64,000 nucleotides of DNA from Solibacillus sp. FSL W7-1436 (GTDB taxonomy: Bacteria; Bacillota; Bacilli; Bacillales_A; Planococcaceae). Location of the stretch: contig NZ_JBBOWV010000001.1 of assembly GCF_038007305.1 (NCBI RefSeq), forward strand, positions 2,284,501 to 2,348,500. Reading direction: 5' to 3'. The position numbers and the translations under genes were made by a program. Shown one piece after another: positions 48,671 to 57,796 of this stretch; position 1 is the stretch's first letter, and each line of letters opens with the position of its first letter. The notes under the pieces were generated by a model. The model made no database searches, had not been told where the DNA came from, and was given only the letters and a program-made list of their open reading frames with translations.

Positions 48671-48712
48671 GTTGATTGGAGTGGAAAGCGTCAGCCCGCA
48701 ACGGAAATCAAC
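48671..48712. repeat. Short, internally deleted copy of the palindromic repeat
   Basis: 42 bp beginning GTTGATTGGAGTGGAAAGCG and ending ACGGAAATCAAC: the two ends of the element at 43943-44046 joined without the middle. Outer arms GTTGATT/AATCAAC pair perfectly. Confidence 0.6.
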
Positions 48713-48734
48713 GGACTTTATTAAAAAACTTTTT

Positions 48735-49613
48735 CTACAAAAACAGCAGGAAAAATAATATAGGGATGACGATGCTGTAAAGAACACGTGTAAAAATATA
48801 CGGACGTATCGCAATATTGGCTGATCGTGCAATTACAATAACCTGCAGATGAATACTTAAACTTTGAGTCGTCAAAAATATGACTGTGAATAATATGAGC
48901 ATGTCGCCATATAGTTGCTGGTGTAGCAAATGTAACCCGTTCGTCACCTCAAGAAAGCTGGCAATTCCAATTTCTAAATAGGTAGGAATTGATTTGAAAA
49001 CCATTTCGACACTATGTAGAAACACTTGGTAAATCGTCGTAAAAAAGATGATCGTTGTTGCCACAATTAATATAGTAGGGGCACTTTCCTTGATACTTGA
49101 CGTAAATGGCGTCGGGTCTTTAGGTGCTCTATGCACTTCTTTAGAAAGCGGAGGACATAATTTGTATACGGCAATCAATAAAATGAATGAGAAGCTATGT
49201 AATAAAATCAAATATTGCCAGCTGAATGTTGTGGAATTTAATAAATCGCTACCGACAAAGCCGAATAAAAAAAGGGGGCTTGGACAATGGCAAATACCTA
49301 GCAAATAGGCTGCTTGCTGCTTTGTAATCGAATTACGTTTAACGAGTTGCGTAATTGTAGCAGCACCTGTAGGATACCCCCCGACGGCACTAATTCCGTA
49401 AGTTTGCAAAAAAACGAAAAACGGTGAGTTATTATAAGAATGCGTCAATTTTAAAAGCCATGTCGTCAATACTAAATACGGCAGTAAATATGGAAATAAA
49501 GCTTCCATAAATAGCGATACACCAATATCTGCACCTACATGTGTCACTTCCGGGAAAAATAATAATAAACTAATTAATGCAATACATAAAAGGATTGTCC
49601 AAATATTTTTCAT
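48735..49613 (-). CDS. ylbJ: Sporulation integral membrane protein YlbJ
   Basis: Polytopic membrane protein with nucleoside-recognition (gate) motifs (FPYLLPYLVLTTWLLKL; GISAVGGYPTGAATITQLV; LGICHCPSPLFLFGFV). YlbJ is a sigma-E-controlled protein needed for heat-resistant spores. The start is uncertain: the frame opens at 49667, but 49613 (MKNIWTILL) matches the hydrophobic family N-terminus and gives 292 residues, shorter than the ~400 of B. subtilis YlbJ as I remember it. Confidence 0.82.
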   Translation of the reverse strand: MKNIWTILLCIALISLLLFFPEVTHVGADIGVSLFMEALFPYLLPYLVLTTWLLKLTHSYNNSPFFVFLQTYGISAVGGYPTGAATITQLVKRNSITKQQAAYLLGICHCPSPLFLFGFVGSDLLNSTTFSWQYLILLHSFSFILLIAVYKLCPPLSKEVHRAPKDPTPFTSSIKESAPTILIVATTIIFFTTIYQVFLHSVEMVFKSIPTYLEIGIASFLEVTNGLHLLHQQLYGDMLILFTVIFLTTQSLSIHLQVIVIARSANIAIRPYIFTRVLYSIVIPILFFLLFL

Positions 49614-49825
49614 CCTTTTCAATATTTTGTCATTCGCTCGTTCAAATGCTACACTAATTGTATGCAATTGAAGTTTAAATTAGTATTTCAACTAATCGGC
49701 AAGTAATTTTTAAGGAACGAATTTTTACATAAAACCGTCTTATAATTTGTTGGTAGCTGACAAAAATTAGTCCTGATACAATTACGCCAATGCGAAATCG
49801 ATTATATATAGAGGAGTCTAAAAAA

Positions 49826-50875
49826 ATGGGGAATAAAGGTAAAATAGCATTCGGCTTGTTTCTGATTATATTAATGGGTTTGTCTTTCTACAGGTTGGAT
49901 TTTTATATTACAAAACCGGGTGGTACATATAATGTAAGCGAATTTTTGGCGATTCAAAATGGTGACCAGGACGATGAAGGTTCATTTTATATGACGACCG
50001 TTGCAATGGGGCAGGCGACTCCGTTAACTTATGCAATGGCAGCCGTAGCGGACTATTATGATATTGTAAAATTAACAGATGTACGCCAAGAGGAAGAAGA
50101 TGACGAAGAATATAATGTTCGTCAGTTGAAATATATGACGGACTCCCAGTTTAATGCAACGTATGTAGCGTTCAATCGCGCAGGGCTTGAGTATCAGGTG
50201 ACGTACAAAGGACTCTATGTATTGAATGTACTTGCAGATGGTGCTGCAGACGGACATTTAAAACCGGGAGATGAAATAGTTGAAGTGGATAATGAGCGTA
50301 TTGATAGTTTGGAGACGTTTCTTACTCTCATAACACCGAAAGTAAAGGGAGATCAGATTAATCTAGTCGTAAAACGTGATGGAAAACTTATTGATGAAAC
50401 GCTGGAAATTAAAGAAATACCAGGTTCTGATGGACGTATCGGTATCGGTATTACCTATTCAGAAAGTAAATCAATCAAAACCGATCCGAAAGTGACCGTC
50501 AAAACAGAGGATATTGGCGGACCGTCCGCCGGATTAATGTTTACACTGGAGCTGTTAAATCAGCTGATTGATGAAGATTTAACGAAAGGCTACGAAATTG
50601 CAGGTACCGGTGAAATGCTGGAGGATGGAACGGTTGGCCGAATCGGCGGGATTGAGAAAAAGGTAGTTTCTGCGGATAAAGAAGGCGTCGATATTTTCTT
50701 TGCACCTGATGATGAAATAACAAAAGAAATGCTTGAGTATAACCCAAGCATTACTTCAAATTATGAGGTGGCAGCCCAAACAGCAAAAGACATTGATTCC
50801 GACATGAAAGTCATACCTGTCAAAACAATAGATGATGCTCTGAATTATTTAAATCAACTACAACCGAAAAATTAA
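49826..50875 (+). CDS. ylbL: PDZ-Lon-type protease YlbL
   Basis: 349 residues. Membrane anchor (7-25), a central PDZ domain (about 105-195; GLYVLNVLADGAADGHLKPGDEI) and a C-terminal Lon-type protease domain. Catalytic Ser234 in GGPSAGLMF and Lys279 (second Lys of GGIEKKVV), the same numbering reported for B. subtilis YlbL, which degrades the SOS division inhibitor YneA during checkpoint recovery. ATG at 49826 has GAGGAG upstream; the longer frame does not. Confidence 0.93.
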   Translation: MGNKGKIAFGLFLIILMGLSFYRLDFYITKPGGTYNVSEFLAIQNGDQDDEGSFYMTTVAMGQATPLTYAMAAVADYYDIVKLTDVRQEEEDDEEYNVRQLKYMTDSQFNATYVAFNRAGLEYQVTYKGLYVLNVLADGAADGHLKPGDEIVEVDNERIDSLETFLTLITPKVKGDQINLVVKRDGKLIDETLEIKEIPGSDGRIGIGITYSESKSIKTDPKVTVKTEDIGGPSAGLMFTLELLNQLIDEDLTKGYEIAGTGEMLEDGTVGRIGGIEKKVVSADKEGVDIFFAPDDEITKEMLEYNPSITSNYEVAAQTAKDIDSDMKVIPVKTIDDALNYLNQLQPKN

Positions 50876-52080
50876 TAGCGAATAGGCGGAGTTTTATAAT
50901 CTTCGTCTATTTTTTTATTTGAAAACTGCTGTATGCCTAACTGATACATTTGGGTTGCGTGCAGATCAATGGCCAATACCGGATCGCTGACAGCTGCAAC
51001 CCGGCTGATAAGCGGCAGGGAAAGGGACTTTTTAATACTTGAAATATATTGCTGTCCAGCTGAAGTCATGCCTAATATCCGAATGTACGCAGGGCTTGAA
51101 TAGGCGTGTAACTGCTCTTTCGTGACCCCTGTATAAATATGTGTCAGCATTCTCTGGAGCCTTGTCCATGTATAGCGCTTCGATTTCAACGCATTCATAA
51201 ACTCCTCAAAGTCAGAACTTGTTCTTGCATACTTAATAAGTGAGTTTTCAAGCCCTTCTGAAACATCTGCGTACTGTTTTAACTGCTGGGGAGTATGTCT
51301 TAAAATAGCATACTGTAAAAGTGGCCAGAAACTTTCCCAGCTTGCAAAACGACCATGTTCAGCCTGCCAGTTTTCTAGTTGATCAATACTTGGTCCGGGT
51401 AAATATTGTGTAACCTGCTCGAGCGATTTACCGTTGAACAATGCCTGACGGATGCCGGTAGCGCTGGCAATTTCACTGTCTGTATCTATCGCATCATGAT
51501 ATCCTGCAGCAATTCGCTGAATGGTGGCAGGCCGCATAACTGTCCGATTCTTCTCGATTGCTTCGACGTAATGGAAGCCTAATATATTATTTGGTTGCCC
51601 TAAATCAATGTATGCATCCGGGGAAAGTTGTTTAAGCTGTTCATATGCCTGAAAAAGAGCTTGCGGGTAGCTTTTGCCCTGCTGGATTGTTTCTTTAATG
51701 ATGGAGTTATAGAGTGTGCGATTGCTCTCAATTAAGTGATAGGTGTTTAGAAAGGGCGTGATGCTTCCTTGTTCGCTCCCAAATGCTAATGTGGTACATT
51801 GCATTGCTTCCAGCAGCTGTACAGCACCTGAAGCAAAATCAGTTGCCTGAGCGGTACTGAAAATATAAGGAAGCTCGATTACAACGTCCACTCCGCTTGC
51901 GAGTGCCATCTTTGTCCGATGCCATTTGTCGACGAGTGCTGGTTCTCCTCGCTGTAAAAATTGACCGCTCATAACAGCAACTGCAATATCACTGTCCGTT
52001 GTGCGTTTTGCTTCATTTACGTGATGTAAATGGCCATTGTGAAACGGATTATATTCAACAACAATACCGACGGCTTGCAT
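50872..52080 (-). CDS. tmcAL: tRNA(Met) cytidine acetate ligase TmcAL (YlbM)
   Basis: 402 residues. Nucleotidyltransferase N-domain with VVEYNPFHNGHLHHV (HxGH at about 14-17) and VIELPYIFSTAQATDFASGAV; ATP-dependent acetylation of C34 in elongator tRNA-Met. Start 52080 (MQAVGIVVEYN) has GGGGGAAG upstream; the 39-codon longer frame has no site. Its stop shares TTAA with the ylbL stop on the other strand. Confidence 0.93.
   Translation of the reverse strand: MQAVGIVVEYNPFHNGHLHHVNEAKRTTDSDIAVAVMSGQFLQRGEPALVDKWHRTKMALASGVDVVIELPYIFSTAQATDFASGAVQLLEAMQCTTLAFGSEQGSITPFLNTYHLIESNRTLYNSIIKETIQQGKSYPQALFQAYEQLKQLSPDAYIDLGQPNNILGFHYVEAIEKNRTVMRPATIQRIAAGYHDAIDTDSEIASATGIRQALFNGKSLEQVTQYLPGPSIDQLENWQAEHGRFASWESFWPLLQYAILRHTPQQLKQYADVSEGLENSLIKYARTSSDFEEFMNALKSKRYTWTRLQRMLTHIYTGVTKEQLHAYSSPAYIRILGMTSAGQQYISSIKKSLSLPLISRVAAVSDPVLAIDLHATQMYQLGIQQFSNKKIDEDYKTPPIRY
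50881..50917 (+). terminator. Terminator of ylbL lying inside the 3' end of tmcAL
   Basis: 11-bp stem (50881-50891 with 50901-50911, two G-T pairs), 9-base loop, then T7. It is made of the last coding triplets of the convergent gene. Confidence 0.8.
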
Positions 52081-52264
52081 AAACTTCCCCCTTACGCTAA
52101 AATAGTTTTTTGTTCGCATCAATACATTCGAAATGAATGTATCTTTGCAATATGTTAGAATTAATTTGATTATAAGCACGTTTTGTAATAGTGACAAGAA
52201 ATTATCTTGACATCTTTTTTTATGGGCTATATAATAAACAGTGTTGTCTCGAGGTGATTAACGA

Positions 52265-52798
52265 ATGAAATGGTCAATTCATCAATTATCAAAGTTTCGA
52301 AAAGACGGAATGCCGATTGATACAGTTGTTCAGTTGGATGAAGTAAAAACTCGTAACCCCGATATTCGAAGCGTTTCACCCGTTCATGTAAAAGGGCTTT
52401 GTACTTTTGGTGCATCGCAAATGACTTGTCAATTAACGATTAGCACTACGTTGACGCTTCCATGTGCACGCACGTGGGAAGATGTTGAATATCCTGTGAA
52501 CATTGAAACGGTAGAAGTTTTCAGCTGGACCGATGAGAGAAATCGCGGGGATGTTGAGGGCGATATCCATTATGTTGATGGTGACGTTGTTGATATGAAA
52601 CCAGTCCTGGAGGAATTAATTCTTCTGGAAGTACCGATGCAAGTATTCAAAGAGAATACCGAAGGACAAGTGCATGGCGGTAAAGGCTGGGACTATTCAA
52701 CGGATGAAGATGTAGAAAAAGCTAAGGAAGTTGACGAACCAAAATTGGATCCAAGACTGGCTGCTTTAGCTAAGTATTTTGATCAAACAGATGAATAA
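52265..52798 (+). CDS. ylbN: DUF177/YceD family protein YlbN
   Basis: 177-residue acidic protein. YceD/DUF177 proteins sit directly before rpmF in most bacteria and are linked to 23S rRNA or ribosome biogenesis. Visible: [16 protein letters not shown] (one of the family Cys positions retained), acidic middle, C-terminal [18 protein letters not shown] precedes the ATG. 23 bp before rpmF. Confidence 0.93.
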   Translation: MKWSIHQLSKFRKDGMPIDTVVQLDEVKTRNPDIRSVSPVHVKGLCTFGASQMTCQLTISTTLTLPCARTWEDVEYPVNIETVEVFSWTDERNRGDVEGDIHYVDGDVVDMKPVLEELILLEVPMQVFKENTEGQVHGGKGWDYSTDEDVEKAKEVDEPKLDPRLAALAKYFDQTDE

Positions 52799-52821
52799 AT
52801 ATCTGTAAGGAGGTGCCATCA

Positions 52822-52995
52822 ATGGCTGTACCATTTAGAAGAACTTCTAAAACTGCAAAAAGAAAGCGTCGTACGCATTTCAAACTATCTGTACCTGGTA
52901 TGGTAGCTTGCCCAAACTGTGGAGAAGCTAAACTATCTCACCGTGTTTGCAAAGCTTGCGGACAATACAAAGGTAAAGAAGTAGTAGCGAAATAA
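52822..52995 (+). CDS. rpmF: 50S ribosomal protein L32
   Basis: 57 residues, Cys4 zinc-ribbon (C+) form: CPNC (30-33) and CKAC (43-46). [19 protein letters not shown] is the usual N-terminus. Start 52822 fixed by AAGGAGGTG; three in-frame codons upstream belong to the ribosome-site region. Confidence 0.98.
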   Translation: MAVPFRRTSKTAKRKRRTHFKLSVPGMVACPNCGEAKLSHRVCKACGQYKGKEVVAK

Positions 52996-53017
52996 TTCAG
53001 TATTTACGCTATATAAA

Positions 53018-53056
53018 GACTAGTTAAGAGACCATGGCTCTTAACTAGTCTTTTTT
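53018..53056 (+). terminator. Terminator of ylbN-rpmF
   Basis: Perfect 13-bp stem GACTAGTTAAGAG/CTCTTAACTAGTC (53018-53030 with 53038-53050) then TTTTTT. Confidence 0.94.
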
Positions 53057-53150
53057 CTGTTTTTGTATAGAAGCATTGTCAAAACAATAGCACTCCACTA
53101 TTATTAGAATAGTTTGATATATCGAAATAATTACTAAAGGGGATGGGGAA

Positions 53151-53915
53151 GTGGATTATTTAATTCAGAATGAAGATGGGATTCTTACATTTACGATTAA
53201 CCGGGAAGAAAAAAGAAATGCTATAAACTATGCGGTGATGGATGGTTTAAAAGAAGTTATTGCTTACATAAAAGAACATAATGATGTGCGCTTTTTAGTT
53301 ATTACAGGCGCCGGGGAAAAGTCGTTTTGCTCAGGTGGGGACTTGTCGGAGTTTCACAGTTTGGAAACAGAAGAAGAGGCGTTCGGCATGCTGAGTAAAA
53401 TGGGGCATATTTTGTATGACTTAGCGACATTGCCTGTACCGACAATTGCTTTAATAAATGGTACGGCTGTTGGTGGCGGTTGTGAAATTGCGACAGCCTG
53501 CGATTTCCGGCTGATTTCATCACACGCCAAAGCCGGATTTATCCAAGGGACTCTGGCGATTACATCTGGATGGGGCGGAGGAACGTATTTGTTTGAGCGT
53601 GGGCTTCGTCATGACCGTGCATTAAAAATGCTGGTCGATGCAAAACCGTATGACGCGCAAACGTTATATGAGATCGGCTGGGCAATGCGTGTCTATATTG
53701 AAGGAACAAAAGAACAGGCTCTTGCAGATTTCATCGAGCATATGGCGAAGATCCATCCTTCTGTCCACCAGGCATATAAAGAGATTGAATTAAGAAAATG
53801 GCGTGAACGCAACATGTATGAGCGAGTGATGGAAGAAATCAGACTATGTGCAAAGCTGTGGGAGTCCGAAGCTCATCATAAAGCAGTGCAGAACTTCCTT
53901 GAGAAGAAAAAATAA
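53151..53915 (+). CDS. Enoyl-CoA hydratase/isomerase-family (crotonase) protein
   Basis: 254 residues, crotonase fold. Oxyanion-hole segments SFCSGGDLSEF (first) and NGTAVGGGCEIATACDFRL (second). The segment IQGTLAITSGWGGGTYLFERGL resembles the GxxPGWGGxxRL pattern of decarboxylase-type crotonases (ECHDC1, methylmalonyl-CoA decarboxylase) more than classical hydratases, whose second catalytic Glu is not evident. GTG start with AAAGGGGATGG upstream. Nearby acyl-CoA carboxylase genes make a related acyl-CoA role plausible. Confidence 0.82.
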   Translation: MDYLIQNEDGILTFTINREEKRNAINYAVMDGLKEVIAYIKEHNDVRFLVITGAGEKSFCSGGDLSEFHSLETEEEAFGMLSKMGHILYDLATLPVPTIALINGTAVGGGCEIATACDFRLISSHAKAGFIQGTLAITSGWGGGTYLFERGLRHDRALKMLVDAKPYDAQTLYEIGWAMRVYIEGTKEQALADFIEHMAKIHPSVHQAYKEIELRKWRERNMYERVMEEIRLCAKLWESEAHHKAVQNFLEKKK

Positions 53916-53944
53916 TCCGTCAGCAAATTGCCTGACGAACCCTA

Positions 53945-53980
53945 GTTACGACGAAAACTATTTTTCTCGTAACTTTTTTT
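53945..53980 (+). terminator. Terminator of the crotonase gene
   Basis: GTTACGA/TCGTAAC (53945-53951 with 53967-53973) followed by T7; a second stem GTCAG/CTGAC precedes it. Confidence 0.8.
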
Positions 53981-54042
53981 GTTTTTAAGTCTATTTTGTT
54001 CATCATGGCATATAGTAGTAAAAAATATGAGGTGGTGCAACT

Positions 54043-54429
54043 GTGGAGCAAAAAAGAAGGAAAGATCAATGGACAATTGCAGACGATGAAAAGTTAGCGG
54101 AAATTGTGATTCAGACAGTTCAAAACGGGCGTACACAACTAGAAGCTTTTGAACAGGCGGCACAGGAATTAAACCGGACAAAGCAAGCTTGCGGCTTTCG
54201 CTGGAATAAAACATTGCGAGCGCAGTATGGACAGGTTTTGAACAGTGTCAGAAAGCGCCCGAAGCAGTTGATGCGCAGTCACTTAAAGCTGGCGTTATCT
54301 AGTTTTGAAGAATTGACAGAAGCATATAACGAACTAGAAATGAAATATTCGGAATTGCAATCAGAGTACGATAAAATAACGAAGTGGTTACAACAAGGCG
54401 TAGCTTTAACTAAAGGGAAACCAAGTTAA
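54043..54429 (+). CDS. gerR: RsfA-family transcription factor GerR (YlbO)
   Basis: 128 residues: N-terminal Myb/SANT-like DNA-binding domain (WTIADDEKLAEIVIQTVQNGRT … ACGFRWNKTLRAQYG) and a C-terminal coiled coil (about 88-120). RsfA-family; in B. subtilis YlbO/GerR at this position is a sigma-E-dependent repressor in the mother cell. GTG start with GAGGTGG upstream. Confidence 0.88.
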   Translation: MEQKRRKDQWTIADDEKLAEIVIQTVQNGRTQLEAFEQAAQELNRTKQACGFRWNKTLRAQYGQVLNSVRKRPKQLMRSHLKLALSSFEELTEAYNELEMKYSELQSEYDKITKWLQQGVALTKGKPS

Positions 54430-54563
54430 AGAAAAATGAGTTGTAAATAGAAATAAAATAATTTTTCGAGAAAATAATTGTAATTAATTTTAAGGCTACT
54501 TACAATAGAAGTAGAAACATAGCGCAAGATGCGCAAATATCTTCTAACAAGGGGGCCTTTTGC

Positions 54564-54776
54564 ATGGCGGAAGTAAAAGCACAGATGGCAGGAACAGTAT
54601 TCGAGGTAAGTGTTAAAGAAGGGGACAGTGTGACAAAAGGGCAGACACTCATCATTTTGGAATCGATGAAAATGGAAATTCCGCATGAGGCGGAAGCGGA
54701 TGGGACAGTAGCAAAAATTACTGTTGCTGAAGGAGATTTTGTTGAAGAAAATGATATTTTAGTAGAATTAGCTTAA
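54564..54776 (+). CDS. Biotin carboxyl carrier (biotin/lipoyl attachment) protein
   Basis: 70-residue single-domain protein with biotinylation motif ESMKMEIP (Lys ~36). Similar to B. subtilis YngHB (BLAP). Precedes the carboxyltransferase gene by 17 bp, so it is the carrier for that enzyme; no biotin carboxylase subunit is encoded nearby. AAGGGGG precedes the ATG. Confidence 0.92.
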   Translation: MAEVKAQMAGTVFEVSVKEGDSVTKGQTLIILESMKMEIPHEAEADGTVAKITVAEGDFVEENDILVELA

Positions 54777-54793
54777 GTGATGGAGGAAAGATA

Positions 54794-56332
54794 ATGACAC
54801 AGCCTACTTATAACGAACACTTACAGCAAAAAATAGAAGAAATATATGCAGGCGGGCAACCAAAATATCATGAAAAGTTAAAAGAAACGAATAAACTTTT
54901 TGTCCGGGATCGCTTGAAACAACTATTTGATGATGGAATCTATGAGGAAGATGCACGTTTCGCAAATTTTGAGGCCGGTGATTTACCTGCAGATGGCGTT
55001 GTAACAGCCATTGGGCAAATTGACGGGCAAACTGTTTGCGTCATGGCAAATGACTCTACCATCAAAGCTGGGTCATGGGGTTCGCGAACAGTTGAAAAAA
55101 TAATCCGTATCCAAGAAACTGCGGAAAAAATGCAAGTACCAATGCTTTACTTAGTCGATTCTGCAGGGGCTCGCATTACAGATCAGCTGGAAATGTTCCC
55201 TGGGCGACGCGGGGCAGGCCGTATTTTCCATAACCAGGTACGTATGAGCGGAATGATTCCGCAAATATGTATTCTATTCGGTCCATCTGCTGCAGGAGGA
55301 GCCTATATTCCGGCCTTTTGTGACATCGTGATAATGGTGGACGGAAATGCTTCAATGTACTTAGGGTCACCGAGAATGGCTGAAAAAGTTATCGGTGAAA
55401 AAGTTTCGCTTGAAGAAATGGGCGGAGCGCGTATGCACTGTACGGTCAGCGGCTGTGGGGATGTATTGGCTGCAAACGAAGAAGAGGCAATCCGTGAAGC
55501 GAGACGTTATATCAGTTATTTCCCTGCAAACTTTGCGGAATTCCCGCCGATTGATGAAGCGAAGGCACCGAAAAGCGGGAGAACACTGGAAGAGATTATT
55601 CCGGAAAATCAAAATGCGCCATTCGATATGTATGAATGTATTGAACAGCTGATTGATGAGGGCAGCTTTTTTGAAATTAAAAAGCTTTTTGCTTCCGAAC
55701 TGATAACAGGGCTTGCCCGTATCGATGGGCAGGTTGTAGGGATCATCGCCAATCAGCCGAAAGTAAAAGGCGGCGTATTGTTCATCGATTCTGCCGACAA
55801 AGCGGCGAAGTTCATAACACTTTGTGATGCTTTCTCGATTCCGCTGCTATTTTTGGCGGATGTACCGGGCTTTATGATCGGTACAAAAGTTGAAAAGGCG
55901 GGCATTATTCGACATGGGGCGAAATTTATATCGGCGATGAGTTCGGCGACAGTACCGAAAATTTCGGTTATCGTTCGTAAAGCGTATGGAGCGGGCCTTT
56001 ACGCGATGTGCGGACCGGCATTTGAACCGGATGCGGTCATTGCATTGCCGACTGCCCAAATTGCAGTAATGGGTCCTGAAGCGGCCGTAAATGCTGTTTA
56101 TTCAAATAAAATTGAGGCGATTGAAGATCTGAAAGAGCGAATGCAGTTTGTGAAACAAAAAATCGAAGAATACAAGGAAGAGATCGATTTATACAAATTG
56201 GCTTCCGAAATGGTAATTGATGATATTGTCGCGCCAAATCAACTAAGACATACATTAATTCAACGCTTTAATTACTATAATTCGAAACAAATTGTCTTAC
56301 CGTATCGAAAACATCCGGTATATCCAGTATAA
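54794..56332 (+). CDS. Acyl-CoA carboxylase carboxyltransferase subunit
   Basis: 512 residues, propionyl/methylmalonyl/methylcrotonyl-CoA carboxyltransferase beta family (YngE/PccB/MmdA type). N-half acyl-CoA loop GPSAAGGAYIPAFCD and the C-half VPGFMIGTKVEKAGIIRHGAK and AYGAGLYAMCGPAF. The GxYAMCG pattern and RRGAGRIFHNQ resemble methylcrotonyl-type subunits, so the substrate could be propionyl- or 3-methylcrotonyl-CoA. AGGAGG-like GATGGAGG upstream. Partner biotin carboxylase must come from elsewhere. Confidence 0.9.
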   Translation: MTQPTYNEHLQQKIEEIYAGGQPKYHEKLKETNKLFVRDRLKQLFDDGIYEEDARFANFEAGDLPADGVVTAIGQIDGQTVCVMANDSTIKAGSWGSRTVEKIIRIQETAEKMQVPMLYLVDSAGARITDQLEMFPGRRGAGRIFHNQVRMSGMIPQICILFGPSAAGGAYIPAFCDIVIMVDGNASMYLGSPRMAEKVIGEKVSLEEMGGARMHCTVSGCGDVLAANEEEAIREARRYISYFPANFAEFPPIDEAKAPKSGRTLEEIIPENQNAPFDMYECIEQLIDEGSFFEIKKLFASELITGLARIDGQVVGIIANQPKVKGGVLFIDSADKAAKFITLCDAFSIPLLFLADVPGFMIGTKVEKAGIIRHGAKFISAMSSATVPKISVIVRKAYGAGLYAMCGPAFEPDAVIALPTAQIAVMGPEAAVNAVYSNKIEAIEDLKERMQFVKQKIEEYKEEIDLYKLASEMVIDDIVAPNQLRHTLIQRFNYYNSKQIVLPYRKHPVYPV

Positions 56333-56343
56333 TAAATTTACCT

Positions 56344-56373
56344 AAAGGTCTGTCTTGAAGGCAGACCTTTTTA
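56344..56373 (+). terminator. Terminator of the carboxylase genes
   Basis: AAAGGTCTG/CAGACCTTT (56344-56352 with 56362-56370) followed by TTT. Confidence 0.8.
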
Positions 56374-56401
56374 ATTCGAAATAAATTTGAGGTATAATAT
56401 A

Positions 56402-57295
56402 ATGCGAATTGAAATCATTGGGGCAGGTGCAGTTGGTTTATTAGTAGCAAGTTATTTTGCTGAAAAGAATATGGATGTGTACATTGTCGGAAAACCTGCT
56501 GAGAAAACTGTATATAAGGACATCCAGATTGCCAGGACAAACTTGAATCAGTCTGTTACAACCGTCAACGTTAAATATATTTCGGCAATTTCCAATGAAG
56601 CAGATCTAATCATTGTAGCTGTGAAATATGGACAACTTCATGAAGTGTATACAAGTATGGAGCATGTAAAGGAATCTGTTCCACTATTATTTTTGCAGAA
56701 TGGTTTAGCACATTATGACGAAGCACTTGGATTAAATAAGGCCCATATTGCATTTAGCTCGATTCAGTTCGGGGCTCTTAAACTGTCACAGTATCATGTC
56801 TCCCATAAAGGGGAAGGTGTGATGAAAGTTGCTGTAGCAAAAGGGAATCACAGCAAGTTTGATTTCCTGAACGAAATTTCGACGTCCGGATTGCCGATTG
56901 TCTTTGAGCAGGATGCCGAAATGATGCTGATGGAAAAAGCGCTGCTGAATTGTTTTATCAATCCGTTAACCGCGATTTTGCAGGTGAAAAATGGACAGCT
57001 GATTACAAAGAGCGATACATTGCAATTACTGAATAATTTATATAACGAACTTATGACGGCATTTCCGCAATTTAAAGAATCGTTCCAATTTGAACAAGTT
57101 GTTGCACTTTGTGAAAGGACAGCAGAGAATACATCGTCTATGCTGGCGGATCGTCTTGCAAACCGCAAAACCGAAATTGATACTATAGCGGGGGCGATTT
57201 TGAAAAAAGCGGAGCAAAATGAGAAAGAATTACCTGTGTTGCAGACACTTTATCATCTAGTGAAAGCATTTGAAGAGAGCGGTGAACACCTGTGA
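56402..57295 (+). CDS. panE: 2-Dehydropantoate 2-reductase family protein
   Basis: 297 residues. N-terminal Rossmann domain with GAGAVG (8-13) and a C-terminal helical ketopantoate-reductase domain with the catalytic Lys (EKALLNCFINPLTAILQ). NADPH-dependent ketopantoate reduction, pantothenate pathway. The B. subtilis orthologue ylbQ is at the same place before bshC. Start at 56402 (MRIEIIGAG) has TGAGGT 9 bases upstream. Overlaps the next gene by 4 bp. Confidence 0.88.
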   Translation: MRIEIIGAGAVGLLVASYFAEKNMDVYIVGKPAEKTVYKDIQIARTNLNQSVTTVNVKYISAISNEADLIIVAVKYGQLHEVYTSMEHVKESVPLLFLQNGLAHYDEALGLNKAHIAFSSIQFGALKLSQYHVSHKGEGVMKVAVAKGNHSKFDFLNEISTSGLPIVFEQDAEMMLMEKALLNCFINPLTAILQVKNGQLITKSDTLQLLNNLYNELMTAFPQFKESFQFEQVVALCERTAENTSSMLADRLANRKTEIDTIAGAILKKAEQNEKELPVLQTLYHLVKAFEESGEHL

Positions 57296-57687
57296 TATTA
57301 TTTTTCCGATATTTGGCGGCAACAATTATTGTATGTCCGATTATTGTTTTTATCACTGTGCTGCTCGTATGCCGTAAGCTTCGGGTGAAAAAACATAAAG
57401 CGATTGGCATTGCAGCGGATATTACAACATTTCTTTTGTTATTTTCGATACCAATTGCGTTACAAGGCATATGGAATATTGGTATATTAATGCCGATGCT
57501 AATTGTCATGCTCGTAATCGCGATTGTTTTTACATATGTTGATTGGCGAACGAAAAAAGAAATTGAATTGAAGCCATTACTGAAAAAAGTTTGGCGCTTT
57601 TACTTTCTATTGTTCAGCATCACTTATTTTATAATTTGGATTGTTGGAATCACCCATTCAGTTATGATGTTTATGCTGGTTGATTAG
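57292..57687 (+). CDS. DUF3397 family membrane protein
   Basis: 131 residues, four membrane segments and a basic loop (CRKLRVKKHKAIG; DWRTKKEIELKPLLKK). DUF3397 proteins lie between panE and bshC/mraZ in many Bacillales. GTG start in a GTGA overlap with panE, so translation is coupled. Function unknown. Confidence 0.82.
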   Translation: MILFFRYLAATIIVCPIIVFITVLLVCRKLRVKKHKAIGIAADITTFLLLFSIPIALQGIWNIGILMPMLIVMLVIAIVFTYVDWRTKKEIELKPLLKKVWRFYFLLFSITYFIIWIVGITHSVMMFMLVD

Positions 57688-57796
57688 GGTGGCTAAACTT
57701 TTCTTTTACTGTAAACTAGTATCCGGGAAAACATAAAGCAAAACAATGATAAAGGTAATTTCAAAATTGAGTAAAGAGAAGTAGAGGAGAATTTTC

